Positions 36,095 to 47,799 of a stretch of 64,000 bases of DNA are shown piece by piece. The translations under genes and the position numbers were made by a program. The stretch's first letter is position 1; every line of letters starts with the position of its first letter. Location: assembly GCA_963682025.1 (NCBI GenBank), contig OY821517.1, positions 229,513,878-229,577,877 on the forward strand. Reading direction: 5' to 3'. The DNA comes from Cordilura impudica (lineage: Eukaryota > Arthropoda > Insecta > Diptera > Scathophagidae). Under the pieces are notes generated by a model that saw only the letters and a list, made by a program, of their open reading frames with translations, did no database searches and was not told the origin of the DNA.

Positions 36095-37499
36095 TCATTG
36101 GCGTTGTTGTGTGGTGTGTTGTGGGTCGGAAGGGCTATATGCGCTGTTAGATTGTCCAGATTTGTGACTACTACAAATTTGCGGTTGCTGTCTAATCTGG
36201 GTTGTGAAGACCGGTTCTACCCACTGATTTAAAGGTACTGATAGGGCTGTGCCAGCACAAGCTTTTACTGCCTCTGGACACAAACGTTTAGGCACATCCC
36301 GCAAGTCTTTTTGATCTTTTCCTTTATCCGAAAAACTGCCTCCAACAGCAGCTTTGCTTATTGTACTCAACAATTTTTCCTGTTTTTATAAGTACACAAA
36401 TTTAAAAAATAAATAACAATCAATACTAAATATCTTAATAAACAATGATTATCATATCATGCACAGAAGAGGCAGAAAAATATATTGTAGCAAAGAAAAC
36501 TGGAAGAGTTTGGCTTAAAATTTTAATTATATAATCGTCACTGTAAGGTTTAAAAACAAATGCAGTGCATATATGAATATCAGTGATTTCAAAATGTTTA
36601 TATATTTAATTAACTTACATTGTTTTTCTGCCTTTGGTTTTTGCAATTGTTACAACAAATCCTTTTCTATGCCACTGAAATTTTCTGCTACCTTTTCAAC
36701 TTTAATTTGGGCTTTCTTAGCTACTTCTGCTTGTAATCCATCTACTAATTTTTGTAAGTCATTTGTTGTTTTGTCTGTTTTACATTTTACTGAAGTTGTT
36801 TTTCTTTATACTTCAATCCCATTTCCAAATCAATTTTTGTAGTTCTTGGTGGTTTTGTATTTGTTGTTCGTAATTGTTAATTTTTGGAACTCACATTTTT
36901 AAGGGTTACTAGCCTTTATGAAATCAAATCTGTTCAACAGGCTGTTGTTTAGAAGCGTTCTCAATTGTAGATATCTGTTGTTATACTTGAGATTTTGTTT
37001 CTTCAGTTGCGGCTAATTTTTGTTCCTTTTCAGCTAGATGTCTACTTATAGGAGTAAAAAAAGTGCCAATTAATGTTTTATTTATAAAGCCAATGGTATA
37101 GTGCCCAACGCATTGAATAATACCGGACAAATTTCGATTTAGGACCACTCACACGCAAGTCATAATCCAAAGCATTAATACCACAATTCAACTTGCGAAA
37201 AGTTTCGTGACTCGCCACCAGCAACTGGACCAATAGTTAGCTCAACTATAGTAATTTTTGATTCCTTCCTTTCGGCCCTGGGTTGAGCAGTGGTGAATGT
37301 AACTGGCAAATTTACCAGCACTTATACCAACATTACTGGTATTATCACAATCACAAGCTTTAGGTTTTAATATGCACCTATTATACCTTTTATTTCTGAA
37401 AAGAAAATACGATTTTATTAATTTTTAATGTTTTAATGTTTATCACTGTACTCACTTTTTTCCATTATTATTTTTTTTTCTGTCACTGGCTGAAAACAT
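36095..37499 (-). pseudogene. Unidentified host-gene pseudogene with retained introns
   Basis: On the minus strand an ATG at 37499 opens MFSASDRKKNNNGKK, followed by a GTGAGT donor (37455-37450) and a TTCTTTTCAG acceptor ending at 37396. The next exon carries FVRYYSMRWALYHWLYK and PISRHLAEKEQKLAATEE (about 37130-36970). A coiled-coil exon DLQKLVDGLQAEVAKKAQ ends at a GTAAGT donor (36618-36613). After an intron of about 239 bases, an acceptor at 36380 opens the exon STISKAAVGGSFSDKGKD, DVPKRLCPEAVKACAGTA, to about 36095. In-frame stops (near 37000, 36950 and 36640) and frame changes show it is broken. Introns argue for DNA-level duplication rather than retroposition. Family not recognised. Confidence 0.45.
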
Positions 37500-37626
37500 G
37501 GTGTATAGCTGTTCGCTTGCACAAATTATATTTTGTATATTCTATTTTTTAATCTCTTTCGCACTTCTTTACCAAAACAAAATGGAGAAAAAGGTAAACA
37601 AAGCCATACGGTCCGAGATTGCGTTT

Positions 37627-37640
37627 TTGACAGCTGTCAA
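37627..37640. promoter_or_regulatory. 14-bp palindrome TTGACAGCTGTCAA near pseudogene start
   Basis: A perfect palindrome containing an E-box core CAGCTG, about 130 bases upstream of the pseudogene ATG on the minus strand, followed by a partial second GCTGTCA. It could be a relic promoter element; no function is shown. Confidence 0.3.
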
Positions 37641-37954
37641 GCTGTCACAACTGGTATAAACTGTGGTGGCAGCCATTAGTGTGACCACTGCGGAAAATGT
37701 GTGTGCATTAGTAAAAAAAAATGTGAGTGTATTGAGTTTTCGAACTTGCAGTGTGATGTGTGATACCAACTGAAACACTAGAAGAAGCAATGGAAAAACC
37801 TAAAAATAGAATAGCACAACTAAAAAAACAACAGAATGAAACAAACTCTTTGGAAACACATTAGGAAACACAAACAAAAGCCCTAACAATATATAGCCCA
37901 AACAACATATCAACCCACACAAAATCTCTAGATTCTATTATAGAACGCAACAAC

Positions 37955-38455
37955 TATCTTAAGGGGGGTAAGGTTTTAAAAGTGAAAAAAAGGCGTATTT
38001 TCATAATTTATTTTTGATGATATGAATAATGTTGGATTATTTATTTCATATACAAGTTATAGCATAACATTTGAAGAATCTTTGAAAAAAATTTTAATTA
38101 AAAATTTTAATAAATAAGCCCGTGACAGCGAATCTCCGGAGGTAATCACGAAGAGTTTTTTTCAATTTTGATTTTTTTTGGCAGCAATTTGAATTGAAAA
38201 ATACGATTTTTGTATAAAATTTCGGTGAATTTGTTGTTAAAAGAAATGGGAGGGGGGGGGGGGGTGTAAATGGAAAATTTAAAAAACTCTTCGTGGTTTC
38301 CTGGTGATTTATATGTCTAAATAGTGTGTAAAATTTCAAAAGAATCCGATGAGTAGATTTTGAGTTATTATGATACGGGCTTCAAACATTTATTTGCGAG
38401 AAAATCGATTTATAGTTTTTTAAAAACTGATTTATATACGATATGTCGTATAAAA
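37955..38455. mobile_element. G-run-ended MITE, third copy, partial and inverted
   Basis: Begins with a G-run plus TAAGGTTTTAAAA and matches the reverse complement of the right half of 6645-7365 (GAATAATGTTGG...TATTTCATA, GTGACAGCGAATCTC). It then carries an ATCGATTT...AAAAACTGATTTATATACGAT stretch. A G-run of about 16 lies at 38250-38267. It sits between two endonuclease pieces of the I-type LINE. Confidence 0.6.
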
Positions 38456-39949
38456 AACCTACACATTACTCCCCTCTTTCTACATTTACTCATGTCGATA
38501 TCTCTCTGGCCTCATCTAGCTTACGACCTTTCCTAAAATGGCAGATTGATACTCAACTACACGGAAGTGACCATTTCCCCATTTACATATCTTTCCAAAA
38601 GAATATTGATGTTACAAACAAACATCTTAAATTCAAAACATATATAGCAAACTGGCTTAAATATAAAAATTTAATCAACAATAAACAAATAAACATTCAA
38701 TTCAGCAATAACAGTAATAAAGACGCTGCAATATTTAAAAAAATTATAATATCTTCAGCAACGAATCAATAACAAAAAATAGTAATATCCTAAATCATAA
38801 AACTGTATATTGGTGGAACAAGAACTTATCTCTTCTTCGAAATTATAAACAAAATAAATGCATATATTTAAAAACAACTTAACCTTGGAAAATAAGATAG
38901 AATATCGTAAAGCTAACGCCTTATTCAAAAAACATGCCAAAACAGCTAAGAAAGACAGTCTTTATGAATTTACAACAGAAGTAAACCCAAACTCGTCTAC
39001 GCAAATCATTTGGCGTAACGTGAACAAACTCCATGGATAGTACAATACACATAAAATGCACAGTATTGAGTACCAAAACAATAATTTAACACAACCTGGA
39101 GAAATAGCCAGAGTAGTCTTTCCAATCTGATAATATAAATTTTAGTCAAAAATAGAATAAATACTTCAGTCGAATACACTTCTATTTCTTCCGCAAAATG
39201 CATTGATGCCGATAAATCGCTCATAGAACTACACTCTGCTCTAGATTCTTTAAAAGGTAAAACTCCTGGATTCGACAAAATAAATTACTCCATGCTAAAG
39301 AATTTGCCAAAATTCGGTAAAGAGTTCTTATTAAAGTTATTTAACAATATATTTAACACTGGCCACATACCACAAGATTAGAAAATAGCAACTATAATTC
39401 CACTACCAAAGCCTGGAAAAAAACAGAAATAAACTCAATGGATATCGACCTATCTCTCTACTTTCATGTATAAGCAAGCTAATGGAAAATATAATGGCTA
39501 GGAGAATTTCTTGGTTTCTACTGAAAAAAAAATTTATCCATCCTAAACAAGTAGCTTTCAAACCACGAAAGGGCACTAGTGATGCCTTACTCTTTTTGGA
39601 CCAAAAAATAACTAAATCTTTATCCACAGGTAACCACATAACAATTTTATCTATGGATTTCGAAAATCTTTCGATGTAATAGGTGTACATACTATTATAT
39701 CACAACTTAAAAATTGGGGAATTGATTTCAAAATGCTAAGGTTTATATTTAACTTTCTAACCAACAGAAAATTTAAAGTGAGAGTGAATAACACAATCTC
39801 ATCAATATTTCCTCTTGAAAATGGTATCCGCATGAGTCACCAATTTCAGTTGCTCTCTTCCTTTTTGCATATGAAAAAATAAATTCAATTTTACTCAAAC
39901 ATCCAACATTTAATCATTGCATGTATGCTGATGATTTATGCATTATAAT

Positions 39950-40168
39950 TGTAGAGTACTAGACAATGTAAAATACCTAAATAAGTATTTGTACAAGCTG
40001 GCAACACTGATTCTGCTTGTTGACAGCTCGTTGACATTTGAATTTCTCTCTGAGTCGTTCATCACGTTGTAAGAAAAACGCACGTATTTTGTATAAGCCT
40101 AGTCAATTAAGAATATTGAATTTAATAAAGAATTATTAAAGAATTAAAAACACATCTCGGTTATCACA
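39950..40168 (+). repeat. 5' LTR of mag-like element, 219 bp
   Basis: Differs from the 3' LTR by four substitutions and a 5-base indel (TTAAC), about 2 percent by eye. It contains an AATAAA-type signal near 40122. Confidence 0.9.
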
Positions 40169-40169
40169 C

Positions 40170-40187
40170 TGGCGACGAGGATTAGCG
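40170..40187 (+). other. Primer binding site
   Basis: TGGCGACGAGGATTAGCG begins two bases after the LTR end. The TGG start pairs with a tRNA CCA end. The specific tRNA was not determined. Confidence 0.7.
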
Positions 40188-40195
40188 CCGAAGAA

Positions 40196-43100
40196 ATGTC
40201 TATCAAACAAATAGTTGGAACTATTCCACATTTTGATTGCGATCAAAACAATTGGAAAATTTTTCGAGCGCAACTTGAGCAATTTTTTGTCGTAAGTGAC
40301 ATTAAAGACACGAAGAAGAAAGCCATTTTGCTAACGGCGATGTCAGAAAAGTCTTTTATGCTACTTCAAAATTTGCTTCATCCACCACCAGCCGAGGAGC
40401 CAAGCACAAATTATCAAAATTGTCGGGACGCCTTGGACAAGTATTTTAAAGCACCAACGTCAGTTTTCTCTGAACGCTTTAAATTTTATTCAGTAAACAA
40501 AAAGGCAACTGAATCAACGAACGACTGTGCAGTGCGTATAAGATGATTGGCGATGTCATGTAGCTTCGGTAATCAGCTAGACGTAGCGATGCGAGACAAA
40601 TTTATTATGGGGTTGGAGAAAGAGACAAAATATTTTTGGAAGATGCATCCACGTGTACTTTGCGCACGGCGTTAGACATAGCTAACACAACGGAATACAT
40701 ACAAAAGCAACACGAGACAACAGTTAAGGAAGAGCCGAATGATGAGTTAATGCACATGAGAAGCAACAAAAATACGAAAAAGTTTGGCAAGCAACAACAA
40801 CAAAAGCAACAGCATCAAAGTCAACAAAAAAAGCATAGAGCCGACCAGAAAGAACAACAACAGCGATGTTCAGTATGTGGATACAGCAATCATGTGAGTT
40901 CTGTATGCAGGTATAAGGAATATAAGTGTAAAAAATGTGGTATCTTAGGGCATTTGAAAAAAATGTGTAAAAATCAAACGCAGGAACAACAAAAACAACT
41001 TAATTATGTACAGGTTAGTGAAGCTGTCTTATATACATTGCATAGTGAAGAAGATAAGCCTATAGTAATTAATGTGTGCGTTCAAAATATTACGCTTGAT
41101 TTTGAACTAGATACAGGGTCCACTTATAGTATTGTGTGGCTTGGGACATATACAAAATATTTTAAATCGGTAAAATATAATGAAACAAATATTGTGCTAA
41201 GGTCATATACTGGCAAGAAAATACATCCAACTGGAATTTGTGATTTGCAAGTGACTTATAAAAGCAAATGTAATCGTGTGCCTGTATTAATTGTTGAAGG
41301 TGGTGGTCCACCATTATTGGATTTTAATTTTACTAGAATTTTCGGATTAGGTTTAGCCGAAATTTATCAAATGAATATTGATAAAGACAAAGAAAATATT
41401 TTACAAAATTTTGATATTCTTTTTGATGGCAAATTGGGACGTTTTATAAAAGGTAAAGCGAAGTTGCAATTAAAAGACAATGCGACACCAAAATTCTGTA
41501 AGCCACGTCCGGTACCAATAGCGCTTCAAGCTAAAGTCGAAAAAGCAATTGACAATTTGGTAAAGATTAACGTTCTAAAACCGGTTGAATATAGCGATTG
41601 GGGCACTCCAATTGTACCAGTAGTGAAAAAGGATAGCGATGTTCGAATTTGCGGAGATTATAAAGTGACCGTAAATCCTAATTTAGTAGTCGAAAAATAC
41701 CCGCTTCCTCGTATTGAGGATATATTTGCAAAATAAAATGGGGGAGTTGAGTTCTCTAAACTAGATTTATCTATGGCGTACCAACAAATTGAATTGGATG
41801 ATGCGTCTAAAGAATTTACAACCATTTCGACTTCCAAAGGACTTTTTCAGTACAATCGGTTAGTGTATGGGGTAGCATCAGCACCAGCAATATTTCAAAA
41901 GCTGATGGATAAACTACTTCTCGGTTTAGAGGAGGTAGTAGTGTTCTTAGACGATATTTTAATTACAGCGCCAAATCGTCAGCTGCACAACGAACGACTT
42001 AATACGGTGTTAACCATACTGAATAGGGCAGGTATAAAAGTGGCTGCTGAAAAATTCACTTTTTTCTCGGAGAAATTAAGTTACTTGGGACATGTAATTG
42101 ATAAAAATGGTTTGCATACTTGTCCAAGTAAAGTTAACGATATTAAAGCGATACCGTATCCGACGAATACAAAAGAGCTACGTAGCATATTGGGGGTCGT
42201 GAATGCATATAGACGATGCTTACCAGATGTAACAACAATAGGCGCGCCGCTATATGAAATGTTAAAGTCTTCTGAAAAATTCGATTTTCGGGATGAGCAT
42301 AAGCAGGCTGTCGTTGGTTAAAGCAAAGCCTTCAAGAAAATTCATGCTTAGCCTATTTTGATCCAAAATGTAAAACAAAGCTGACAGTAGACGCAAGTCC
42401 GATTGGTGTGGCAGCAGTTTTGTCACAAATTTCTAAAGAGGGGCATGATGTGCCAATCGAGTTTGCTTCGCGTAAACTTTCATATGTTAAACAGCGCATT
42501 ACTCACAGCTTGACAAAGAAGCTTTAGCGATTCTATTTGGGGTAAGGAAATTCCATCATTACATTTATGGTCGTAAATTCACTTTAGTAACAGGCAATAA
42601 ACCATTGGAATACATTTTGGTCCGAAAAAAGGAATTCCTGTAATGGCAGCGAATAGTTTACAACGCATAGCTATAGCATTGTCAGGGTATAACTTTGACA
42701 TTGTTCACATAAAGTCAGAACAAAATATAGCTGATTTTTTTTTTCGAGACATCCGATCAGTAAAGTAGGAGTTGAAGATTCTTCGAAAGAAGTAGCTTGT
42801 AATTATTTTAACGACATAAATAAATTTCCATTTAATATCGATACAATTCGAGAAAGCACTCTAAAGGATCTAATGTTACAAGAAGTAAAAATTTTCGCCA
42901 ATACGAAATTTCCCGCAAATGTGACGACTTAAAACGAAATTAGAACCATTTTTTGCGCGCCAATTTGAAATTTATGAAGAAAATTCTTGTCTTTTTTGGC
43001 GTCATAGAATTATTATACCTAAAAATCTGCGATCAGCAGCGTGTGAATTTTTGCATGGGACACACATGGGAATTAATAAGATGAAGTCTATGGCTAGTGA

Positions 43101-44204
43101 GTGTTGTTGGTGGCCCAATCAAAGTAAAGATTTAGAAAACGCTGTAAAAGAATGCGAACTTTGCTTATTGAATAGAAGCAATCCACCAAAAAGCGAATTA
43201 AATAAATGGAATTGTCCAAATCTATCGTGGTATCGCATTCATATCGATTTTTTGGTCCATTTATGAAACGATGATGTCTTGCAGTTGTTGATAGCTACAG
43301 TAAATGGATAGAGTGCATCGATATGGGTACGAACACAACAATTCGAAACACAATTATATCACTAAAGGAAATTTTTGCTCGGTTTGGACTGCCAAATGAA
43401 ATAGTTTCAGACAATGGAACTTCATTTGTGTCAAAAGAGTTCAAAGAATTTGTACAAATGAATGGCATTAAGCATATTACAACTCCAGTTGGTCACCCTG
43501 CCTCAAATGGCCAAGCTGAAAATACAGTAAAAACCGTTAAAAACGCATTGAGGAAATGTTTGCACCAAATCGATGTTTCACAGCTTAGAACAGTTCTATG
43601 TAGATTTCTATTAGACTATCGTAATGCGAAACATGCTAGCACGGGTGTTGCACCCACACAAATAATGTTTAAAAGACAGCTTCGTTCTAGACTAGATCTA
43701 ATATACCCAAAAAGAACTGTTGAAATTGTTGAAAAATATAAAATTCATGAAAATATTGTAAAAAGTCAGGAAAATCAACAGAAAAATTATAATGGAAAAA
43801 GACATTCAGAATTTTTATTAAACAGTTTTGTAATGGTAAAGAATTATTCAATACCAGGAAAAGTTTCATGGGTTAAAGGTTCGATTGAAAAGAAAATTTG
43901 AGAACAAACTTACCTTATTAAAATTATCAATACAAACAAAATTTGGAAAAGACATGTCAATCAAATGATAAGTTGTAACGAACCGAAAAATTTGTTAAAA
44001 ACTGATTATATGCCTGATGTCTTAAATGATTATACACAGCCACTGCCAGTAGAAAATTTTTCAAACAATTGTATTAATGTAAGTCAAAATGAAATTGTTA
44101 ATCCTGATACTTTGCAGTCAGCAGATAATAACATTGTAGCTTTAGAACAAGAGCCAACACAGGGATATAATTTAAGACCTATCCATCTCATAAACAAAAT
44201 TTAA
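40196..44204 (+). pseudogene. gag-pol of mag-like Ty3/gypsy element, broken
   Basis: Gag from ATG 40196 (FDCDQNNWKIFRAQLEQFF) stops at a TGA at 40544 and shifts frame near 40630. Two zinc knuckles follow: CSVCGYSNHVSSVC and CKKCGILGHLKKMC. The protease has an intact ELDTGSTYS. RT: FSKLDLSMAYQQIELDD, LVYGVASAPAIFQKLMD, and VVFLDDILITA with both catalytic aspartates. An in-frame TAA lies at about 41734. The RNase H region (42320-42760) is fragmented. Integrase: HGTHMGINKM...CELC zinc finger at 43051-43190, then SDNGTSFVSKEF and GHPASNGQAENTVKTVK. The C-terminal piece RHVNQMI...YNLRPIHLINKI ends at 44204. Confidence 0.85.
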
Positions 44205-44237
44205 AACATAAAAAAAAAATAAAAATTATGAGATGAA

Positions 44238-44254
44238 TGACTAGAGGGGGTATA
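44238..44254 (+). other. Polypurine tract before 3' LTR
   Basis: GACTAGAGGGGGTATA immediately precedes the 3' LTR start TGTAGAG at 44255; the AGAGGGGG core is the likely plus-strand primer. Confidence 0.7.
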
Positions 44255-44478
44255 TGTAGAGTACTAGACTTAACAATGTAAAATACCTAAATAAGTATTT
44301 GTACAAGCTGGCAACATTGATTCTGCTTGTTGACAGCTCGTTGACATTTGGATTTCTCTCTGAGTCATTCATCACGTTGTAAGAAAAACGCACGTATTTT
44401 GTATAAGCCTAGGCAATTAAGAATATTGAATTTAATAAAGAATTATTAAAGAATTAAAAACACATCTCGGTTATCACA
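44255..44478 (+). repeat. 3' LTR of mag-like element, 224 bp
   Basis: Pairs with 39950-40168; followed by the target duplication ATAAT. Confidence 0.9.
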
Positions 44479-44749
44479 ATAATCAAACACAACAAAATAT
44501 TAGATCAACTAAAAATTGATAAACTTTTTTTCGAACTTAATACCTGGTGTGAATATGGTGCGAAACTCTCATATGAAAAGACTAATGCTATATATTTTGC
44601 CGCAAACGAGACTGTGTAATTCCAATAATACAAAAATATACAAAATGACAATATTAACTTGGTAGAAAAAATTAAAATTTTAGGTCTAGTATTTGATCAA
44701 AAATATAGATGGAATGAACATATCTTATATATTAAAAGAATTTATGAAT

Positions 44750-45166
44750 AAACTTGGCATTCAAGATTTTTTTCAATATTTTTCTTCTCTCAAACCTCTA
44801 TAACTAGAGTTCTAATTAACGTAGGCTAAGAACACTCGGTGGATCAAGCTCCTTCTTTTGAGCTATTAACTGCTTAAATTCGTTGGGTTTGAGGAAAGTT
44901 ATGCGTGGAGAATCAACTTTACTTTCACTGTACGTTAACTTATCTTGGCATATTTTGGCATTACTGTACGTTAACTTCTCTTGGCAAATTCGTTGGGTTT
45001 GAGAAAAGTTATGCGTGGACAATCAACTTTACGTTTACTGTACGTTAACTTCTCTTGGCATATTTTGGCATTACTGTACGTTAACTTCTCTTGGCAAATT
45101 TTGGTATTATATTATAAAAATTAATATAATATAATATAATGCTGCGGAGCAGCAGGGGTCCTCTAG
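44750..45166 (+). mobile_element. Non-autonomous Helitron
   Basis: Ends with a small hairpin GCTGC-GGA-GCAGC (45141-45153) nine bases before a terminal CTAG, followed by host T: the standard Helitron 3' end. The body consists of tandem repeats (44879-45098). No Rep/helicase is encoded. The 5' end is uncertain, because the LINE reading frame is lost somewhere between 44740 and 44830. Confidence 0.65.
44879..45098. repeat. Two 110-bp tandem repeats inside the Helitron
   Basis: CGTTGGGTTTGAG recurs at 44881 and 44991. Each unit contains two copies of a shorter ACTGTACGTTAACTT-CTCTTGGCA word, so the array has a nested periodicity. Confidence 0.85.
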
Positions 45167-45420
45167 TTAAGTATTTAAAAAATTCATTGGAGAAAAGGTT
45201 AAACACAATAAAATGTATTACTAGTTTTTACTGCAATGCACACCCAAAAATAACAATAAATATAGTGAAATCAATACTAGCATCAAAAATTTAAGCTGCA
45301 GGATTTGCAATCGGTGCATTTTGATCAACTCCCATTCGAAACAATTTAACAGAAACAGGAGTTACGACACCCAGCACACCAACAGCAACAACAACCATCA
45401 CTACACTACCACCACCAAAA

Positions 45421-46387
45421 CCACATAGGGCATAATGCTGAGCAACGCACATTATACAATACACTTTAGTTCATTACCCATATCAATCACTACATTGCAT
45501 CAATAAATATTTACAAATCAGTTCTGAGAATTCTTTAAACCACTTTAACTCCACTTAAATGGCAATTGCAACATAAACATAATAATCAATTAATTTTAGG
45601 TCAAACTAAATTTTATTTATTCAAATTCTTGTTAATTATGGAATGTAATTTTTATTATCAACTAATTTTGTTTACCCAAATTCTTGGAAACTTTAGAATG
45701 CATTTTTATTTACTTTCATTACTTTCTTGTATTCCTTTTTTTTTTTTGTTAAGTTAAGTTAATTTAAGAACAAGATCAAAAATAAAAAGTAGTTTGTATT
45801 GAGTTCAGAAAAGAACAAGTTGTGTTTTCTTTTAAACCCTGATAGCTTACGTATCGTAACTGGCGCAGTCATTAGTTCAGTGAACGGTTTCGGTGTCTTA
45901 TTTTAAAAGTGTCCTTTTTTCACAAATAAGAAAAAAAAAAAAAAAAGGAATATATAATATAATAAACCGTATACAAAAACACAGAAAAGAAAAAAAAAAT
46001 TTAAGTGTTCTAAAAAGAAAATATTCCTGAAAAAAAAGAAAAGTGAAAAGGACTTTCAAATCCACCAGAAGGCAACCAAACTCAAAAGACGACATCGAGT
46101 TAAAACAACCGTGGGTTTTGACCCTTAATTCACTGGAACCCCACTCCCAATAACAAGGATAACAACAGCACAATCACCATAGCATGTGGTTCATCTTAAT
46201 ATTCCTGATCGGAATATTATTATATTATTGATCGGATGTTGTATACACTATAGTAAAATAAAATTGTTTGTAAAATATTTTTTTAAGTAGAAAAGAAACA
46301 AGATAAATGAAATAATTTAACCTTAAGTAAAGAAAATATAACAAGCTAAACATTTAACTTGCTATAATACATGAGATTTTAATAGTA
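45421..46387 (+). other. AT-rich region with a primer-site-like sequence, possible LTR-element leader
   Basis: GTATCGTAAC followed by TGGCGCAGTC at 45861-45870 looks like an LTR end plus tRNA primer site, as in many gypsy-type elements. The upstream 100-150 bases could be an LTR remnant, and a short frame MWFILIFLIGILLYY near 46183 is hydrophobic. No second LTR or gag was found. Treat as a hypothesis. Confidence 0.3.
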
Positions 46388-47216
46388 TCCTAAACACCTA
46401 ATGTTTAGTCCCAACAAGTCCTAACGTTTAGTCCTATCAAGTCCTAACCGCGGATTTGCCTATTGTGTTTTAGCGCTGGCAAGCGCTGTCAGTCAACGCC
46501 CAAATGGCGTTAATGTTGTTGTAATAGGAAAGAAGGATAGGCAAAGCATGACAAGTATGCTTTCTCACGGTTAAAGTCAGAACAGCTTAGTTACTTGTCT
46601 TCATCTGCCACTGTTCTGACTTTTCCCCCTTTATTTATATTAAATCTTAAAACTAATTAAAAATATCTACAACAAAAATGAAAGTAAAAATTGCATTGAT
46701 AATGTAAGCAAAAAAATTAATAATAAAAAGAAAACAAACATTAAACATAACGCAATGCAGTTCATGGCCTTCTTAAATGGATAACTAAACCAATAACAAA
46801 AAAGAAACAAATAATAAATAAAAATAACATAAACATACCAGCGGCTTTTCAAGGCCACTACCTATATTAAATCATTTCGTTTGCAAGTGCTTGACAACAC
46901 ACCCGGAACTTACTAAAAGAAAAAGGAAGTAATCAAAACTAAGTCAATGCGTTGTAGTAACAATGACAAAAAAAAAAAACAAAACGCTATAAACAAAAAC
47001 ACAATCGAGTTGCTCTAATTACACAAGCGTTCATACAAGCCAAAAAGAAAAGACTTAGCATATACAAATTAAATTAACAAAAAACAAAACTTAAATCGTT
47101 ACCCTCCACAAATATTACTTTATATGAAGTCATGGTACATTGTCAAACACTTGAACATTATCTTAGATTATATTATACTATACATATTAATATTCATATT
47201 ATATTATATTATATTA

Positions 47217-47295
<79 letters not shown>

Positions 47296-47299
47296 TTTA

Positions 47300-47385
<86 letters not shown>

Positions 47386-47489
47386 ATTATTATTTTTATA
47401 CACGTTGTTATATTCTCTATATTAAATTTAAACTAATCTTATACTATTTTGTACTACATTCTATGCATGTGAAACCATGTTTCACAACA
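46388..47489 (-). repeat. 3' LTR of the minus-strand Ty3/gypsy element, about 1.1 kb
   Basis: Shares TCCTAAACACCTAATGTTTA and the following approximately 1 kb with 56551 onward at about 2 percent difference by eye. On the minus strand it begins TGTTGTGAAACATGG directly after a purine tract. It contains a (TTA)n tract at about 47210-47393 and an inverted repeat AAAGTCAGAACAG/CTGTTCTGACTTT at 46573-46585 and 46611-46623. The outer end near 46388 lacks a canonical CA and may be eroded. Confidence 0.8.
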
Positions 47490-47490
47490 T

Positions 47491-47504
47491 TCCTCCCCCT
47501 TTCC
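47491..47504 (-). other. Polypurine tract (minus strand)
   Basis: On the minus strand GGAAAGGGGGAGGA lies immediately before the LTR start, matching a plus-strand primer site and fixing the element orientation. Confidence 0.75.
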
Positions 47505-47559
47505 ACGGTAACAATTCCCACATCGTTTACCAGCGACACTGAACTGGCACGCTGCTTCT

Positions 47560-47770
47560 GCTGCCGCTATCGTTGATTCTGCTGCTGCTGATGATGATGA
47601 TAATGATAATGTTGACGCTGAAGATGATGTTGATGTTGATGATAATGTTGTTGCTGATGATAATGTTGGTGTTAAGGCTGCTGATAATGACAAAACTGAT
47701 AAGGACGAATCCGGAACCAATGTTGATGATGAAGATATTACTAATAACGATAATTTCGACAGTCGTTGTC
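47560..47770. repeat. GAT/GTT-rich low-complexity tract
   Basis: On the + strand it reads as an Asp/Asn/Val-rich peptide, and on the minus strand as Ser/Thr/Ala-rich. Both strands are open for about 60-90 codons because of composition alone, so I do not call a gene. Confidence 0.6.
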
Positions 47771-47799
47771 TAGTTTACTGATTGGGCACCACAATGCGT

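Larger units (their letters stand above)
39950..44478 (+). mobile_element. Ty3/gypsy retrotransposon, mag-like, 4.5 kb with LTRs
   Basis: Complete structure: LTRs at both ends starting TGTAGAG and ending ATCACA, a 5-bp target duplication ATAAT (39945-39949 and 44479-44483), a primer site after the 5' LTR, gag-pol, and a purine tract before the 3' LTR. Joining the flanks across one ATAAT restores the LINE RT frame through its YADD region. The gene order protease, RT, RNase H, integrase is Ty3/gypsy, and the protein style resembles the mag clade, as recalled, not searched. Confidence 0.88.
37780..45420 (+). mobile_element. I-type LINE, opened by three later insertions
   Basis: Pieces in order: TIYSPNNISTHTKSL near 37900; endonuclease tail THVDISLASSSL and GSDHFPIYISFQ at about 38470-38600; RT KTPGFDKINYSMLKNLPKF, IPLPKPGK, KQVAFKPRKGTSDALLFLD and SMDFENLS at about 39260-39680; MYADDLCIII at about 39920-39949; then after the gypsy element, LNTWCEYGAKLSYEKTNAIY and LGLVFDQKYRWNEHI at about 44540-44720; and after the Helitron, KYLKNSLEKRLNTIKCI to about 45300. 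The insertions are the MITE at 37955-38455, gypsy at 39950-44478, and Helitron to 45166. Several frameshifts make it inactive. Confidence 0.75.

Noticed and set aside
44879..45098. Repeats considered as a CRISPR-like array
   Set aside because: Only two 110-bp units directly adjoining, no spacers, and a Helitron end follows.
45861..45870. TGGCGCAGTC as proof of a third LTR element
   Set aside because: No LTR pair or gag found around it; kept only as a low-confidence hint.
47124..47576. 150-codon tyrosine-rich ORF
   Set aside because: Runs through the short TTA tract of the 3' LTR; composition artefact.
47573..47773. Acidic or methionine-rich ORFs in the GAT/GTT tract
   Set aside because: All frames are open because of the trinucleotide repeat; no start context or motif.
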